A DNA stretch of 64,000 nucleotides from an uncultured Christensenella sp. (GCA_910576655.1 CAJTJC010000007.1:30294-94293); one strand, 5' to 3'. Numbered from the stretch's first letter, positions 53,901 to 62,507 are shown. Notes: generated by a model from the sequence alone, not told the origin. Translations and numbers: made by a program.

Positions 53901-56836
53901 AGAAATTTATTTCAGTTTTGAAAAGATACCAAATGATAATTTTCTCGGTGCTGGCGGTAATTATCTGCGCGGGGGCGTCGCTGCTCGGATACTTCTATCT
54001 TACGCGTATGGAAAAGGCGCTCTGGAACCAGCTCGTGCTGGATTTGACCGAGGTAACCTATCAGGGCGGACACGCGTTCGAAACCTACGCCGTGCAGGAA
54101 CGCGGCATCGTGGAAAAAATCGCCGACGGCATGAAGCGGCTCGATTCCGACGACCCCGAGGTGCTGGAAGTGCTTGACACCTACGCGCTCGGCGACGGGC
54201 TTCATTCGCTTATAACCTACGGCGACGACGGCGGCACGGTCTATATTTCGGGACAGCAGCCCATTACGCTGACCGCGCCGGAAATCAAAAACTTCCTTAA
54301 AAATTACGGTGAGGCGGGAATTGCAAAGCCCTACCTCAACTTCTATACGGGTCAGCTGACGCTCGGCTACTACGTCAGCTTCGAATTTGCCGACGGCAAA
54401 AACGCGATTATCCGCAAGGGCAGACTTATGGACTACCTGACCGACGAGTTCTCCCTATCCTTCTACCACGACACGGGCTTTTCCTATATAGTGGACGGCG
54501 ACGGCGACATAATCGTGCGCCCCACGCACCGCAACAGCAACCGCACCGCCGCGACGCTTACCGACCTTTTGGAACAGAGCGGCAGCACCGAAGCGGAAAT
54601 AAACAACCTTTTCGCGCTCATGCACGAGGGTAACCGAGGCGCGCTCAGGCTCACCTCTGACGGCGACGGGCGCATACTCGCGTTCGTGCCTTTAAAAGAG
54701 GTCGGCTGTTACCTCGTTTCGCTGGTGCCGAATTCCTCGATAATAAGCCACGTAGACGACGTTTTGCAGACCTCGCAGACGCTGACCGTAATAGTGCTTC
54801 TGATATTCATAATCTTTATAGTATTCACGCTCGTAACCTACATCTACCGCAAGCGCATTATAGCGGGCGAAACCGAGGTCAAGTACCGCGAGCAGCTTTT
54901 CGGGCTGCTTGCCAACACCACCGACGACGTGTATATGCTTATGTCGCTTAAAGACTATTCCCTCGAATACGTCAGTCCCAACGCGCAACGCGTGCTGGGC
55001 ATAGGCAAGGAAGACATACAGCGCAGTATAAGCGCCATTGCCGAGCAGGAATACGAGGACGAGCTTTCCAAGAGTCTGAAACGGCTTACCATGCTGCCCG
55101 AGGGCGGCTCGGAAACCAACAAGCGCAACCGTATCCACCGCTCCACGGGCGAAATAAAGCACTTTATCGAAACGGTGTACAGAACGACTATCGACAGCGT
55201 GGATAAATTCATAATTCTGCTTTCCGACAGAACGTCCGAAATACAGTCGGAAACCGCGCTTAAAAACGCAATGGAAAGCGCAAAGGCGGCGAACCGCTCG
55301 AAAAGCGTTTTCCTGTCGAATATGTCTCACGACATACGCACGCCCATGAACGCAATTCTCGGGTTTACCGAGCTTATCAAGCGCGACTCACGCAGTCCCG
55401 CAAAGGTAATGGAATACACCAACAAAATCTATGCGTCGGGGCAGCACCTTCTCGGGCTTATAAACGACGTGCTGGATATGAGCAAAATAGAAAACGGAAA
55501 ATTCGTGCTCAACGTGCAGAAATTCAACCTTGCCGAATTCGTGGACGAGCTGGGAAATATGATGCGCCCGCAGGCGAACAAGAAAAACCAGACCTTCGAC
55601 ATCTGCGTTCACGACTTAAAGGAAGAAAACCTTTTGGGCGATAAGGTCAGAATAAACCAGATACTCATTAACATACTGTCCAACGCTATTAAATACACGC
55701 CCGAAAACGGCGCGATAAGAATGGATATAAGCGAGCTGCCGAAGATAAACGACAACTTCGCCCGCCTCCGCTTTACCGTAACCGACAACGGCATAGGCAT
55801 TTCGGACGACTACCTCGAACACCTCTTCAATCCCTTCTCGCGCGAGATAAGCAGCACCGTCAACTCTATACAGGGTACGGGACTGGGAATGGCGATTACG
55901 AAAAACCTCGTCGACCTTATGAGCGGCACCATTTCGGTAAAGAGCAAACAGGGCGAGGGCAGCGAATTTACCGTCGAGTTAGAGCTGAGAATAGAGAACG
56001 AGGAAGTCAATAACGAGTTCTGGAAGGACGTAGGAATTTCCCGCACGCTCGTAGTCGACGACGACGAGGATATCTGCAAAAACGTAACCGCCGCGCTCGC
56101 GGACGCGGGTATGGACGCAAGCTACGTTTTAAGCGGCGAGGACGCCATAGAGTTAGTCGAAAAGAAGCACGCGCAAAACGAAGATTTCGACCTTATACTA
56201 ATCGATTTGAAAATGCCCGGCATCGACGGCATAGAGACTGCGGAAAAGATACGCGCCTTGGTTTCGAACGACGTATCAATCGTAATGCTCACCGCGTACG
56301 ACTGGAACGAGTTCGAGGACAACGCCCGCAGCGCGGGAATAGACGCATTCTTGCCAAAGCCCTTCTTCGTATCGAACTTAAAGCTGAACGTACGCTCGCT
56401 GCACAAGACTAAAGAGGATGCGGACGCCGGCGCGCCCAAAAAAGCGCTCGAAGGCAAGCGCTTCCTCGCGGCGGAGGACAACGCGCTCAACTCTGAAATT
56501 CTCGTCGAGCTTCTGGATATGTACGACAGCACATGCGACGTAGCCGAAAACGGAAAAATCGCGCTGGACACGTTCGAGCAATCGCCCGCCGGTTACTACG
56601 ACGGAATTTTAATGGATATACAAATGCCGGTTATGAACGGCTACGAGGCGGCGCGTGCGATACGCAACAGCTCGCACCCCGACGCCGAGAAAATACCCAT
56701 TATAGCTATGACTGCAAACGCGTTCTCGGAGGATATAAACAATTCCATGAACGCAGGAATGGATGCGCATATAGCCAAGCCTATGGATATGGAAAAGCTG
56801 GAAGCGGTTTACCGCAGCATAATCAAGCGCAAATAG
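53897..56836 (+). CDS. hybrid sensor histidine kinase with two receiver domains
   Basis: Membrane signalling protein of 979 residues. TM1 about 13-37, extracellular sensor about 38-295, TM2 about 298-323, PAS-like domain (TDDVYMLMSLKDYSLEYVSP), HisKA with His478 (NMSHDIRTPMNAILGF), HATPase (NAIKYTPENG, DNGIGIS, GTGLGMAI). Receiver 1 has Asp770 (LILIDLKMPG) and receiver 2 has Asp907 (GILMDIQMPV), both complete. No DNA-binding or enzymatic output follows and no response regulator is beside it, so the phosphoryl group must pass elsewhere. Start ATG overlaps the binding-protein stop by four bases. Confidence 0.92.
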   Translation: MKKFISVLKRYQMIIFSVLAVIICAGASLLGYFYLTRMEKALWNQLVLDLTEVTYQGGHAFETYAVQERGIVEKIADGMKRLDSDDPEVLEVLDTYALGDGLHSLITYGDDGGTVYISGQQPITLTAPEIKNFLKNYGEAGIAKPYLNFYTGQLTLGYYVSFEFADGKNAIIRKGRLMDYLTDEFSLSFYHDTGFSYIVDGDGDIIVRPTHRNSNRTAATLTDLLEQSGSTEAEINNLFALMHEGNRGALRLTSDGDGRILAFVPLKEVGCYLVSLVPNSSIISHVDDVLQTSQTLTVIVLLIFIIFIVFTLVTYIYRKRIIAGETEVKYREQLFGLLANTTDDVYMLMSLKDYSLEYVSPNAQRVLGIGKEDIQRSISAIAEQEYEDELSKSLKRLTMLPEGGSETNKRNRIHRSTGEIKHFIETVYRTTIDSVDKFIILLSDRTSEIQSETALKNAMESAKAANRSKSVFLSNMSHDIRTPMNAILGFTELIKRDSRSPAKVMEYTNKIYASGQHLLGLINDVLDMSKIENGKFVLNVQKFNLAEFVDELGNMMRPQANKKNQTFDICVHDLKEENLLGDKVRINQILINILSNAIKYTPENGAIRMDISELPKINDNFARLRFTVTDNGIGISDDYLEHLFNPFSREISSTVNSIQGTGLGMAITKNLVDLMSGTISVKSKQGEGSEFTVELELRIENEEVNNEFWKDVGISRTLVVDDDEDICKNVTAALADAGMDASYVLSGEDAIELVEKKHAQNEDFDLILIDLKMPGIDGIETAEKIRALVSNDVSIVMLTAYDWNEFEDNARSAGIDAFLPKPFFVSNLKLNVRSLHKTKEDADAGAPKKALEGKRFLAAEDNALNSEILVELLDMYDSTCDVAENGKIALDTFEQSPAGYYDGILMDIQMPVMNGYEAARAIRNSSHPDAEKIPIIAMTANAFSEDINNSMNAGMDAHIAKPMDMEKLEAVYRSIIKRK

Positions 56837-56837
56837 C

Positions 56838-56862
56838 AAACGCCCCGCGTTGCGGGGCGTTT
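56838..56862. terminator. bidirectional terminator between sensor kinase and glmS
   Basis: 11-bp stem AAACGCCCCGC/GCGGGGCGTTT with a 3-nt loop, then TTATTTATT on the plus strand. It serves the kinase gene and the convergent glmS. Confidence 0.85.
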
Positions 56863-56864
56863 AT

Positions 56865-58628
56865 TTATTCTACCGTAACGCTCTTTGCGAGGTTGCGGGG
56901 TTTATCGGGGTCGCGGCCCAAAAGCAGCGCCGTTTTGTACGCCAAAAGCTGCACGACCACAGCCGACAGCAACGGCGAAAGATATTTGTCGCAAACGGGA
57001 ATTTCCAGAACGTCCGCCTTCCCCTCTGTCCTTTGCAACGTATCCTTTACGTTGGTAACAACAAGAACCTTGCCGCGGCGGGACAAAATCTGCTCGACGG
57101 CGTTTTCGCTTTTCGGCGCGAGAGCGGGGTCGGTGATTATAACTACCGACGCCGTCCTTATATCTATAAGCGCAAGCGTGCCGTGTTTAAGCTCGCCCGC
57201 GGGATAGCCCTCGCTTGGCACGTAAGAAATTTCTTTAAGCTTTAAGCTGCCCTCGGTGGCGACGGCGTAGTCCAAATCCCTTCCGAGGAAATACACCCCG
57301 TCCGAACGCGCGCACGTATCGGCAAATGCGCCTATGTCCGTGCGTTCTATTATTCCCTTAGCGAGCTCGGCAGTCTCGTACAGCTTTTTCGCGCCCGTTT
57401 GCGTATCCATGCCCGCAAGGGTAAGCGAAAGCATATAAAGCGCGGTAATCTGCCCCGTGTAGCTCTTCGTCGCGGCAACGCAGATTTCCTGACCCGCCTC
57501 GACGGGAACCACCGCGTCCGCAATCCGCGTCAGCTCGGAATAAGGGGAATTGGTAACCGCGATTACCTTTCCTCCAAGCCCCTTTACAAGCTTAGCCGCC
57601 TCGACGGTGTCCGCGGTCTCGCCGCTCTGACTTATTGCGATTACCGCAGTTCGCCCGTTTATAATCGGTTGTTTGTATCTGAACTCGCCCGCGGTCTCGA
57701 CCTCGGTCGGAATACCTGCAAAGGCTTCGAAATAGCGTTTGCCGACAAGACCGCTGTTGTATGCCGTTCCGCAGCCGACTATAATAATGCGTTCGACTCC
57801 GTTGAGATAATCGCTCAATCCGTCGCTTGCACAAGTGTACGCGTCACACGTTCTGATTATCGAGGAGGGCACCTCGCGTATTTCCTTTAACATATAGTGG
57901 GGGCAGCCGTGCAAATCCAGCTCGGTACTCACCGCAGGGTTTGCTATTTTTTCGCGGCAGATTACGTGCAAATTACCGTCGTAAAACTCGACCCTGCCCG
58001 CAGTCAGCGCCGCTATATCGCCGTCGCCGAGTACGGTTATTTCACTGCACAATCCCGCAAGCGCGGGCGCGTCGGAGGCGCAGTAGCTTGCGCCGTCGCC
58101 GTAGCCTATAATGGCGGGGTTTGCTTTTTTGGTGACGATAAGTCCGTCGAAGTCTGCGCACATGATAACAAGCGCATACGACCCGACGAGAAGGCTTACG
58201 GTCTTTGCGACCGCCGCAAGCGCGTCGCCCTCATAAAAGAGGTCCAAAAGCCGGACTACGACCTCGCTGTCCGTTTGCGAGGCAAACTCGACGCCCGAAA
58301 AATATTTTTCTTTAAGCGCGGCGTAATTTTCGATAATGCCGTTATGCACCAGCGCGAACCTGCCCGCGATATGCGGGTGGGCGTTGGCGTCAGAGGGCGC
58401 GCCGTGCGTCGCCCAACGCGTATGCCCGATAGCCGTATCGCCGTGCAGACGCTTAATATCCCCGCCAATCGAATACACGCGGCCTCGGCGCTTACATATA
58501 TAAAACCGCCCGTCTAGCATAGAGGCTATGCCCGCGGAATCGTAGCCCCTGTATTCCAAAAGCTTAAGCCGCTTATAAACGACGCCCGCCGCGCCGACGG
58601 CGCCCGTAACACCAACGATACCGCACAT
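56865..58628 (-). CDS. glmS: glutamine-fructose-6-phosphate aminotransferase (isomerising)
   Basis: Makes glucosamine-6-phosphate from fructose-6-phosphate and glutamine, the first step to UDP-GlcNAc. The 587 residues start MCGIVGVTG, so that Cys is position 2 in the gene product and the N-terminal nucleophile after Met removal. ATG at 58626-58628 with GAGGTGA. Glutaminase motifs RGYDSAGIA and GHTRWATHGAPSDANAHPH, two SIS domains (GCGTAYNSG, SQSGETADT) and the C-terminal KPRNLAKSVTVE complete it. No glmS ribozyme is seen in the 185-bp upstream region. Confidence 0.96.
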   Translation of the reverse strand: MCGIVGVTGAVGAAGVVYKRLKLLEYRGYDSAGIASMLDGRFYICKRRGRVYSIGGDIKRLHGDTAIGHTRWATHGAPSDANAHPHIAGRFALVHNGIIENYAALKEKYFSGVEFASQTDSEVVVRLLDLFYEGDALAAVAKTVSLLVGSYALVIMCADFDGLIVTKKANPAIIGYGDGASYCASDAPALAGLCSEITVLGDGDIAALTAGRVEFYDGNLHVICREKIANPAVSTELDLHGCPHYMLKEIREVPSSIIRTCDAYTCASDGLSDYLNGVERIIIVGCGTAYNSGLVGKRYFEAFAGIPTEVETAGEFRYKQPIINGRTAVIAISQSGETADTVEAAKLVKGLGGKVIAVTNSPYSELTRIADAVVPVEAGQEICVAATKSYTGQITALYMLSLTLAGMDTQTGAKKLYETAELAKGIIERTDIGAFADTCARSDGVYFLGRDLDYAVATEGSLKLKEISYVPSEGYPAGELKHGTLALIDIRTASVVIITDPALAPKSENAVEQILSRRGKVLVVTNVKDTLQRTEGKADVLEIPVCDKYLSPLLSAVVVQLLAYKTALLLGRDPDKPRNLAKSVTVE

Positions 58629-58651
58629 ATAATTCACCTCGCTTACTTTAC

Positions 58652-58681
58652 AGGATATGCAATAAAAGCGCTTTAAGTGAA
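58652..58681 (-). promoter_or_regulatory. weak promoter of glmS overlapping a cre-like palindrome
   Basis: Minus strand TTCACT (complement of 58676-58681), 18-bp spacer, TATCCT (complement of 58652-58657); matches are modest. The spacer contains the perfect palindrome AAAGCGCTTT (58665-58674), which is the core of the CcpA cre consensus TGAAAGCGCTTTCA with changed ends. A LacI-family repressor site is possible. Confidence 0.4.
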
Positions 58682-58693
58682 TACCGTTTATGG

Positions 58694-58722
58694 TTGACTT
58701 TTTTATTGCTAATACTTATAAT
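58694..58722 (+). promoter_or_regulatory. promoter of the potassium uptake operon
   Basis: TTGACT (58694-58699), 17-bp spacer, TATAAT (58717-58722). Start near 58729, leaving a leader of about 85 nt before the ATG at 58814. Confidence 0.8.
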
Positions 58723-58732
58723 TGTTGTAAGA

Positions 58733-58802
58733 GTGCGCCTATGCGTGCCCGCACAAATCTATCAAAGATAATATCAGCCCGCAAACATATTTACGGGCGC
58801 AC
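58733..58802 (+). promoter_or_regulatory. structured 5' leader of the potassium uptake operon
   Basis: GTGCGCC (58733-58739) is complementary to GGCGCAC (58796-58802), closing a 56-nt loop. GCCCG/CGGGC (58777-58781 and 58794-58798) would form an alternative stem that competes for the same bases. No known riboswitch consensus was matched, and it is too short for the c-di-AMP ydaO class. No SD stands before the ATG at 58814, so structure could affect initiation. Confidence 0.4.
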
Positions 58803-58813
58803 ATTTAAAAATT

Positions 58814-60163
58814 ATGAAAACAAAAAGGCGTAAACTTTCCGTCTGGCAACTGCTGGCGCTGCTGTATCTCGGCGGCACCCTGCTCGGAAGCATACTTCTG
58901 ATACTTCCCTTTGCCACGAAGGACGGACAGGAAACAACATATTTAAACGCGCTGTTCACCGCCGCGTCCGCCGTCTGTATTACGGGACTCACCCCATACG
59001 ACGTCGCGGTACACTGGACTATATTCGGGCAGCTCGTAATATTGACGCTCATACAGATGAGCGGGCTGGGCTTTATGACGCTCGTTTCCGCGGCGTTCAT
59101 TATCTTCGGTCGCTCTATGAGCATGAGCAACCGCAACGCGCTGATGCTCGACTCGCGCGGAACGCGCTCGGGACTGAAAATACTGCTTTTGAGAATTTTA
59201 GCGGGAACCGCTATATGCGAAACCGTCGGGGCGTTGCTGCTTATGATACGCTTTATCCCCGACTTCGGGGCGGGCAACGGAATTTATTTTTCGATATGGC
59301 ATTCCATATCTGCGTTCTGCAACGCAGGCTTCGACCTTATGGGCAGTACCGAAACGGGTCTGTTCGTCTCGCTTACCGCATACGTCGGCGACCCCCTCGT
59401 CACGCTGACAATTTCCGCGCTTATAATTTTAGGCGGACTGGGCTTCTGCGTCTGGGGCGACATTATCGACTGCAAGCTCAATTTCAAAAAGTTTCAAATG
59501 AATACCAAGGTCGTGCTCGTCGTCAACTTAGTTCTTATTCTGACAGGCACCGCGCTGTTTTTGCTTTTCGAGCGCAACAACCCGACTTATTCGGGCTTAA
59601 ACTTCGGCGAAAAGCTGCTCGCTTCGTTCTTCAACGCAGTAACGCCGCGCACAGCAGGCTTCGCAACAACCGAAAGCACGTCCCTTTCCAACAGCGGATA
59701 CCTTCTTACCGTAGTGCTTATGTTTATAGGCGGCGGCTCGGGCTCGACCGCGGGCGGCATAAAGATAGGCACGTTTACCGTAATTATTATGGGTATGCTT
59801 GCGGCATTCCGCGGCAAGCGCGATATAAATATCGGCAAAAAAAGAATTGCCTACTCCTCCCTTTCGGAAGCGCTTGCTATTCTCGCGGCGTGTCTCGCAA
59901 TTCTTATTTTGGCTATACTTGCTATATGCACCATTCAACCCGCGCTGCCTTTTAAGGCCGTACTGTTCGAGTGCGTCTCGGCGGTCAGCAATACGGGTCT
60001 TACGCTTGAAACCACGGTACATCTGAACGCCGCTTCAAGTGTGATTATAATCTTTCTTATGTACGCGGGACGAGTGGGCATTCTCACACTTGCGCTCGCG
60101 CTCGGACAAACGAGGGCTACGGCGGAAATCCGCCGCCCCATAGACAACCTGCTTATAGGTTAA
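58814..60163 (+). CDS. ktrB: potassium uptake protein, TrkH/KtrB family
   Basis: K+ translocating subunit, 449 residues with multiple helices. All four selectivity-filter repeats are visible: VCITGLTPYD, FCNAGFDLMG, PRTAGFATTE and VSNTGLTLET, each with the filter glycine. The GGGSGSTAGGIK motif near residue 305 matches the intramembrane loop region of TrkH/KtrB. The shorter length (versus about 480 for TrkH) and partner KtrA fit KtrB. The leader is structured and no SD is visible. Confidence 0.93.
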   Translation: MKTKRRKLSVWQLLALLYLGGTLLGSILLILPFATKDGQETTYLNALFTAASAVCITGLTPYDVAVHWTIFGQLVILTLIQMSGLGFMTLVSAAFIIFGRSMSMSNRNALMLDSRGTRSGLKILLLRILAGTAICETVGALLLMIRFIPDFGAGNGIYFSIWHSISAFCNAGFDLMGSTETGLFVSLTAYVGDPLVTLTISALIILGGLGFCVWGDIIDCKLNFKKFQMNTKVVLVVNLVLILTGTALFLLFERNNPTYSGLNFGEKLLASFFNAVTPRTAGFATTESTSLSNSGYLLTVVLMFIGGGSGSTAGGIKIGTFTVIIMGMLAAFRGKRDINIGKKRIAYSSLSEALAILAACLAILILAILAICTIQPALPFKAVLFECVSAVSNTGLTLETTVHLNAASSVIIIFLMYAGRVGILTLALALGQTRATAEIRRPIDNLLIG

Positions 60164-60173
60164 AGAGGTAAAA

Positions 60174-60869
60174 ATGAAATCTGTTTTATTGATAGGAATG
60201 GGTCGCTTCGGCACTATTCTCGGCGAAAGGCTTATGAAAATGGGCGACGACGTTATGATTGTCGACAAGGACGAGGACGTCATAAATGCGCTTGCGCCCA
60301 AGTATACGAATGCCTTAATCGCCAACTGTATGAACGAGGATAATCTCAAAGCAATGGATATCCCCTCCTTCGACGCGTGCGTCGTCGCCATAAGCGACGA
60401 CTTTCAGTCCTCGCTTGAAATTACGTCCATATTAAAGGACCTCGGCGCAAGGTGGGTCGTATCCCGCGCAAACACCGAAATTCAGCGCAAATTCCTTCTT
60501 CGCGTCGGCGCGGACGAGGTCATCTACCCCAACCACGATATAGCCGAAAAGCTTGCCGTAAAGCTCAATTCCGACGGCGTGTACGACTATATCGAAATCG
60601 ATTCCGAGTATTCCATTTTCGAAATCGCAATTCCCGAAAGTTGGCACGGCAAAACCCTCGTCGACGAGAACCCTCGCGGCAAATTCGGCATCAATATTCT
60701 GCTTATCAAAAAGGGTAAAAACATAGTCCCCTCCCCCAACCCCAACTACGTTTTCGAGGACGGCGACCATATCCTCGCATTCGGCTCTACCGAAAAAATC
60801 CTCGCGTTCACCAACAAGACCAGCGCAAAAAAACTGCGCACCAAAAAGGCAAAACGCCCGCTTAACTGA
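60174..60869 (+). CDS. ktrA: TrkA/KtrA-type regulatory subunit (RCK domain)
   Basis: Cytoplasmic regulator that gates the K+ transporter in response to nucleotide (ATP/NADH) or c-di-AMP. The 231 residues hold an RCK_N domain with Rossmann motif LIGMGRFG and VDKDED, and an RCK_C domain (ISEIxIP-like FEIAIPESWHGKTL, DHILAFGS). SD AGAGG, 10 bp after ktrB. Its basic tail (KKLRTKKAKRPLN) is longer than in Bacillus KtrA. Confidence 0.93.
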   Translation: MKSVLLIGMGRFGTILGERLMKMGDDVMIVDKDEDVINALAPKYTNALIANCMNEDNLKAMDIPSFDACVVAISDDFQSSLEITSILKDLGARWVVSRANTEIQRKFLLRVGADEVIYPNHDIAEKLAVKLNSDGVYDYIEIDSEYSIFEIAIPESWHGKTLVDENPRGKFGINILLIKKGKNIVPSPNPNYVFEDGDHILAFGSTEKILAFTNKTSAKKLRTKKAKRPLN

Positions 60870-60882
60870 TTGTCCGTAATCA

Positions 60883-60914
60883 TTGCGCCTCCGCACAAAT
60901 GTGCGGAGGCGCAA
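60883..60914 (+). terminator. terminator of the potassium operon
   Basis: Perfect 14-bp stem TTGCGCCTCCGCAC/GTGCGGAGGCGCAA with AAAT loop, followed by TTTCATTAT. The arm resembles the hairpin at 40387-40417. Confidence 0.75.
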
Positions 60915-60953
60915 TTTCATTATATAAAAATTTTAAAAACCAATTAAAAACGC

Positions 60954-60982
60954 TTGAAATTTTCCTCGCCGTCATATATAAT
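60954..60982 (+). promoter_or_regulatory. promoter of the tRNA-Gln gene
   Basis: TTGAAA (60954-60959), 17-bp spacer, TATAAT (60977-60982); start near 60989, five bases before the mature tRNA 5' end. Confidence 0.75.
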
Positions 60983-60993
60983 AATATCGTTAT

Positions 60994-61068
60994 TGGGGTG
61001 TCGCCAAGCGGTAAGGCAACGGACTCTGACTCCGTCATTCGTTGGTTCAAATCCAGCTACCCCAGCCA
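60994..61068 (+). tRNA. tRNA-Gln (anticodon CUG)
   Basis: 75 nt including encoded CCA. The acceptor stem TGGGGTG pairs with CTACCCCA. The D-arm is GCCAAGCGGTAAGGC. The anticodon arm ACGGA-CTCTGAC-TCCGT reads CUG. The T-arm loop is GTTCAAATC. The 3' half is the integration site of the element on its right (attL side). Confidence 0.96.
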
Positions 61069-61071
61069 TAG

Positions 61072-61130
61072 ACACTATATATTGTAGGTTCTCAGAATAA
61101 GAACACAATATATAGTGTTTTATTTTTTAT
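61072..61130 (+). terminator. long hairpin terminator after tRNA-Gln
   Basis: Perfect 14-bp stem ACACTATATATTGT/ACAATATATAGTGT (61072-61085 and 61105-61118), containing an inner GTTCT/AGAAC stem, followed by TTTATTTTTTAT. It ends tRNA transcription. It lies after the CCA and may be supplied by the element. Confidence 0.85.
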
Positions 61131-61151
61131 CAAAAATGGCTGAAAACCCCG

Positions 61152-61196
61152 ATTTGGGAGTAAATTTGGGAGTTTGCGGGGACTAATTGGGGACTA
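61152..61196. repeat. four phased direct repeats, candidate integrase arm sites
   Basis: ATTTGGGAGT at 61152-61161 and 61164-61173, then GGGGACTA at 61178-61185 and 61189-61196. They share a GGG-A core spaced 11-12 bp, about one helical turn, between the tRNA and the integrase stop codon, where integrase arm-type sites usually lie. Confidence 0.6.
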
Positions 61197-61202
61197 ACCC
61201 CC

Positions 61203-62408
61203 TCATTCTTCCCCAAAATCCCATTTTAAGTAATTTACTTTCTCCGCCTCGCGCAACTGAAATTCTTCCGAATAATGTGTGTAAACGGTAGTCGTAATCG
61301 TTCCACTCAACGAATGTCCAGCCCAAATACTGACGACTTCGCTTAAAACGCCGCTTTCCTTACTCCTACTGATGAACGTATGTCTCAGTTCGTGCGAGTG
61401 GTGATTAGGGAACAACCGCTTCATAGTCGTTTGCAAAGTACTTAAGTTTACACCCTTCGCCTTTTCGAAGTCGATATACGGCATTACTTGTTTCATCATC
61501 GGCGTAATAGGTATTTTGCGCTTGACTACGTTTTTGCCCATACGCTCTTTGCTTGTTTCACATTCGAGCCAAACGCCGTCAATTACGTTCAGGCTTGCAA
61601 GTTCGCTTCGCCTGAGTCCTGCGTACAACAGCACGAGAAAGGCGTGAGACGTGTCTCTATTGAGGTGTGCGAGACAATGATTGACAAGTTTCTTTTCTTC
61701 CTCATAGGTAAACGCACAACCGCTCTTACTTTGGTAGTTTGGTACGACCACCTTCTTCATCGGCGTGGGGATATTGTAGTCCTCCGCAATCATATCGAAG
61801 ATACAACGCAGTAATAAAAATAGTTTGTGCGACGTACGCAGAACGCCTTTCTGAACGTAGGTTAAAAGGAAGTTCTGCAACATACATCTGTCTATCTCTA
61901 TTGCCTTTATTTCTCCGAATGCAGGTAGAATGTCGTGGTTTAACAATCGTATGTATTCGTTGCAAGTCGATTGCTTTGTCGTAACCTTCTTAATGTTCAA
62001 CCATTCGTAGGCATATTCCGCAAAGGTCTTGTCCTTTTTATCGGGCTTTTCGTCTTTGTGATTAAGTTTATCGATAAATTTCTGTTTGAGTTTAGTTAAG
62101 TCTTTGGACGAAACCTCTATGTCAATTCCCTGTCTGTGAAATCTGGCTTCGTACACACCGTCCTTTCTTAAACGGTAGTGCACTATTAAATCGTTTGCCG
62201 CAAAGATATTTTTGAATTGTGTCGGCATCTGTGAAATCTCCTTTTTTGTAAATTTCAGCTTACCCCGACGATTTTCAACTTTACTCTTTTCTGCTATCGG
62301 ACCTAATCCCGCCAACACCTGCTTGTATAGCTCATTTTGTTGTTTTAATGCTTCAAGCAATTGCTCTACGGAATTGTCCGTTTGTAATAAGTTAGTTTGT
62401 TGTTTCAA
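61203..62408 (-). CDS. int: tyrosine recombinase/phage-type integrase
   Basis: Integrates and excises the element at tRNA-Gln. The 401 residues carry a coiled-coil-like N-terminus (about 14-40), an arm/AP2-like binding part and a SAM-like core-binding domain (about 140-225). The catalytic domain follows with Arg in LLYAGLRRSELAS, HELRHTF, WAGHSLSG and the nucleophile Tyr in TTVYTHYSEE. Predicted TTG start directly after a leader ORF stop (TAA AGGATAC TTG), so the start is less certain; a later Met (about residue 61) would lose the arm-binding part. Confidence 0.92.
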   Translation of the reverse strand: MKQQTNLLQTDNSVEQLLEALKQQNELYKQVLAGLGPIAEKSKVENRRGKLKFTKKEISQMPTQFKNIFAANDLIVHYRLRKDGVYEARFHRQGIDIEVSSKDLTKLKQKFIDKLNHKDEKPDKKDKTFAEYAYEWLNIKKVTTKQSTCNEYIRLLNHDILPAFGEIKAIEIDRCMLQNFLLTYVQKGVLRTSHKLFLLLRCIFDMIAEDYNIPTPMKKVVVPNYQSKSGCAFTYEEEKKLVNHCLAHLNRDTSHAFLVLLYAGLRRSELASLNVIDGVWLECETSKERMGKNVVKRKIPITPMMKQVMPYIDFEKAKGVNLSTLQTTMKRLFPNHHSHELRHTFISRSKESGVLSEVVSIWAGHSLSGTITTTVYTHYSEEFQLREAEKVNYLKWDFGEE

Positions 62409-62414
62409 GTATCC

Positions 62415-62486
62415 TTATTCGGACGTCAACTCGGAATTATTCCGCGTCCTTATAGCTTTGAATACTATGTTCTCTTTCCATCGCAT
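62415..62486 (-). CDS. 23-residue leader ORF upstream of integrase
   Basis: ATG at 62484-62486 with strong SD AAGGAGGAG. The peptide reads MRWKENIVFKAIRTRNNSEL and three more residues, ending TAA 6 bp before the integrase TTG start. It may couple translation to int. A shorter frame from the next ATG (14 residues) exists, so the coding state is uncertain. Confidence 0.4.
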   Translation of the reverse strand: MRWKENIVFKAIRTRNNSELTSE

Positions 62487-62507
62487 GCTCCTCCTTGTTT
62501 GAAAAGA

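Noticed and set aside
58733..58802. c-di-AMP (ydaO-type) riboswitch before the potassium genes
   Set aside because: The leader is about 85 nt, much shorter than that class, and no consensus segments were seen.
58629..58813. glmS ribozyme
   Set aside because: The 185 bp between glmS and ktrB lack the conserved ribozyme core and hold a promoter for each side instead.
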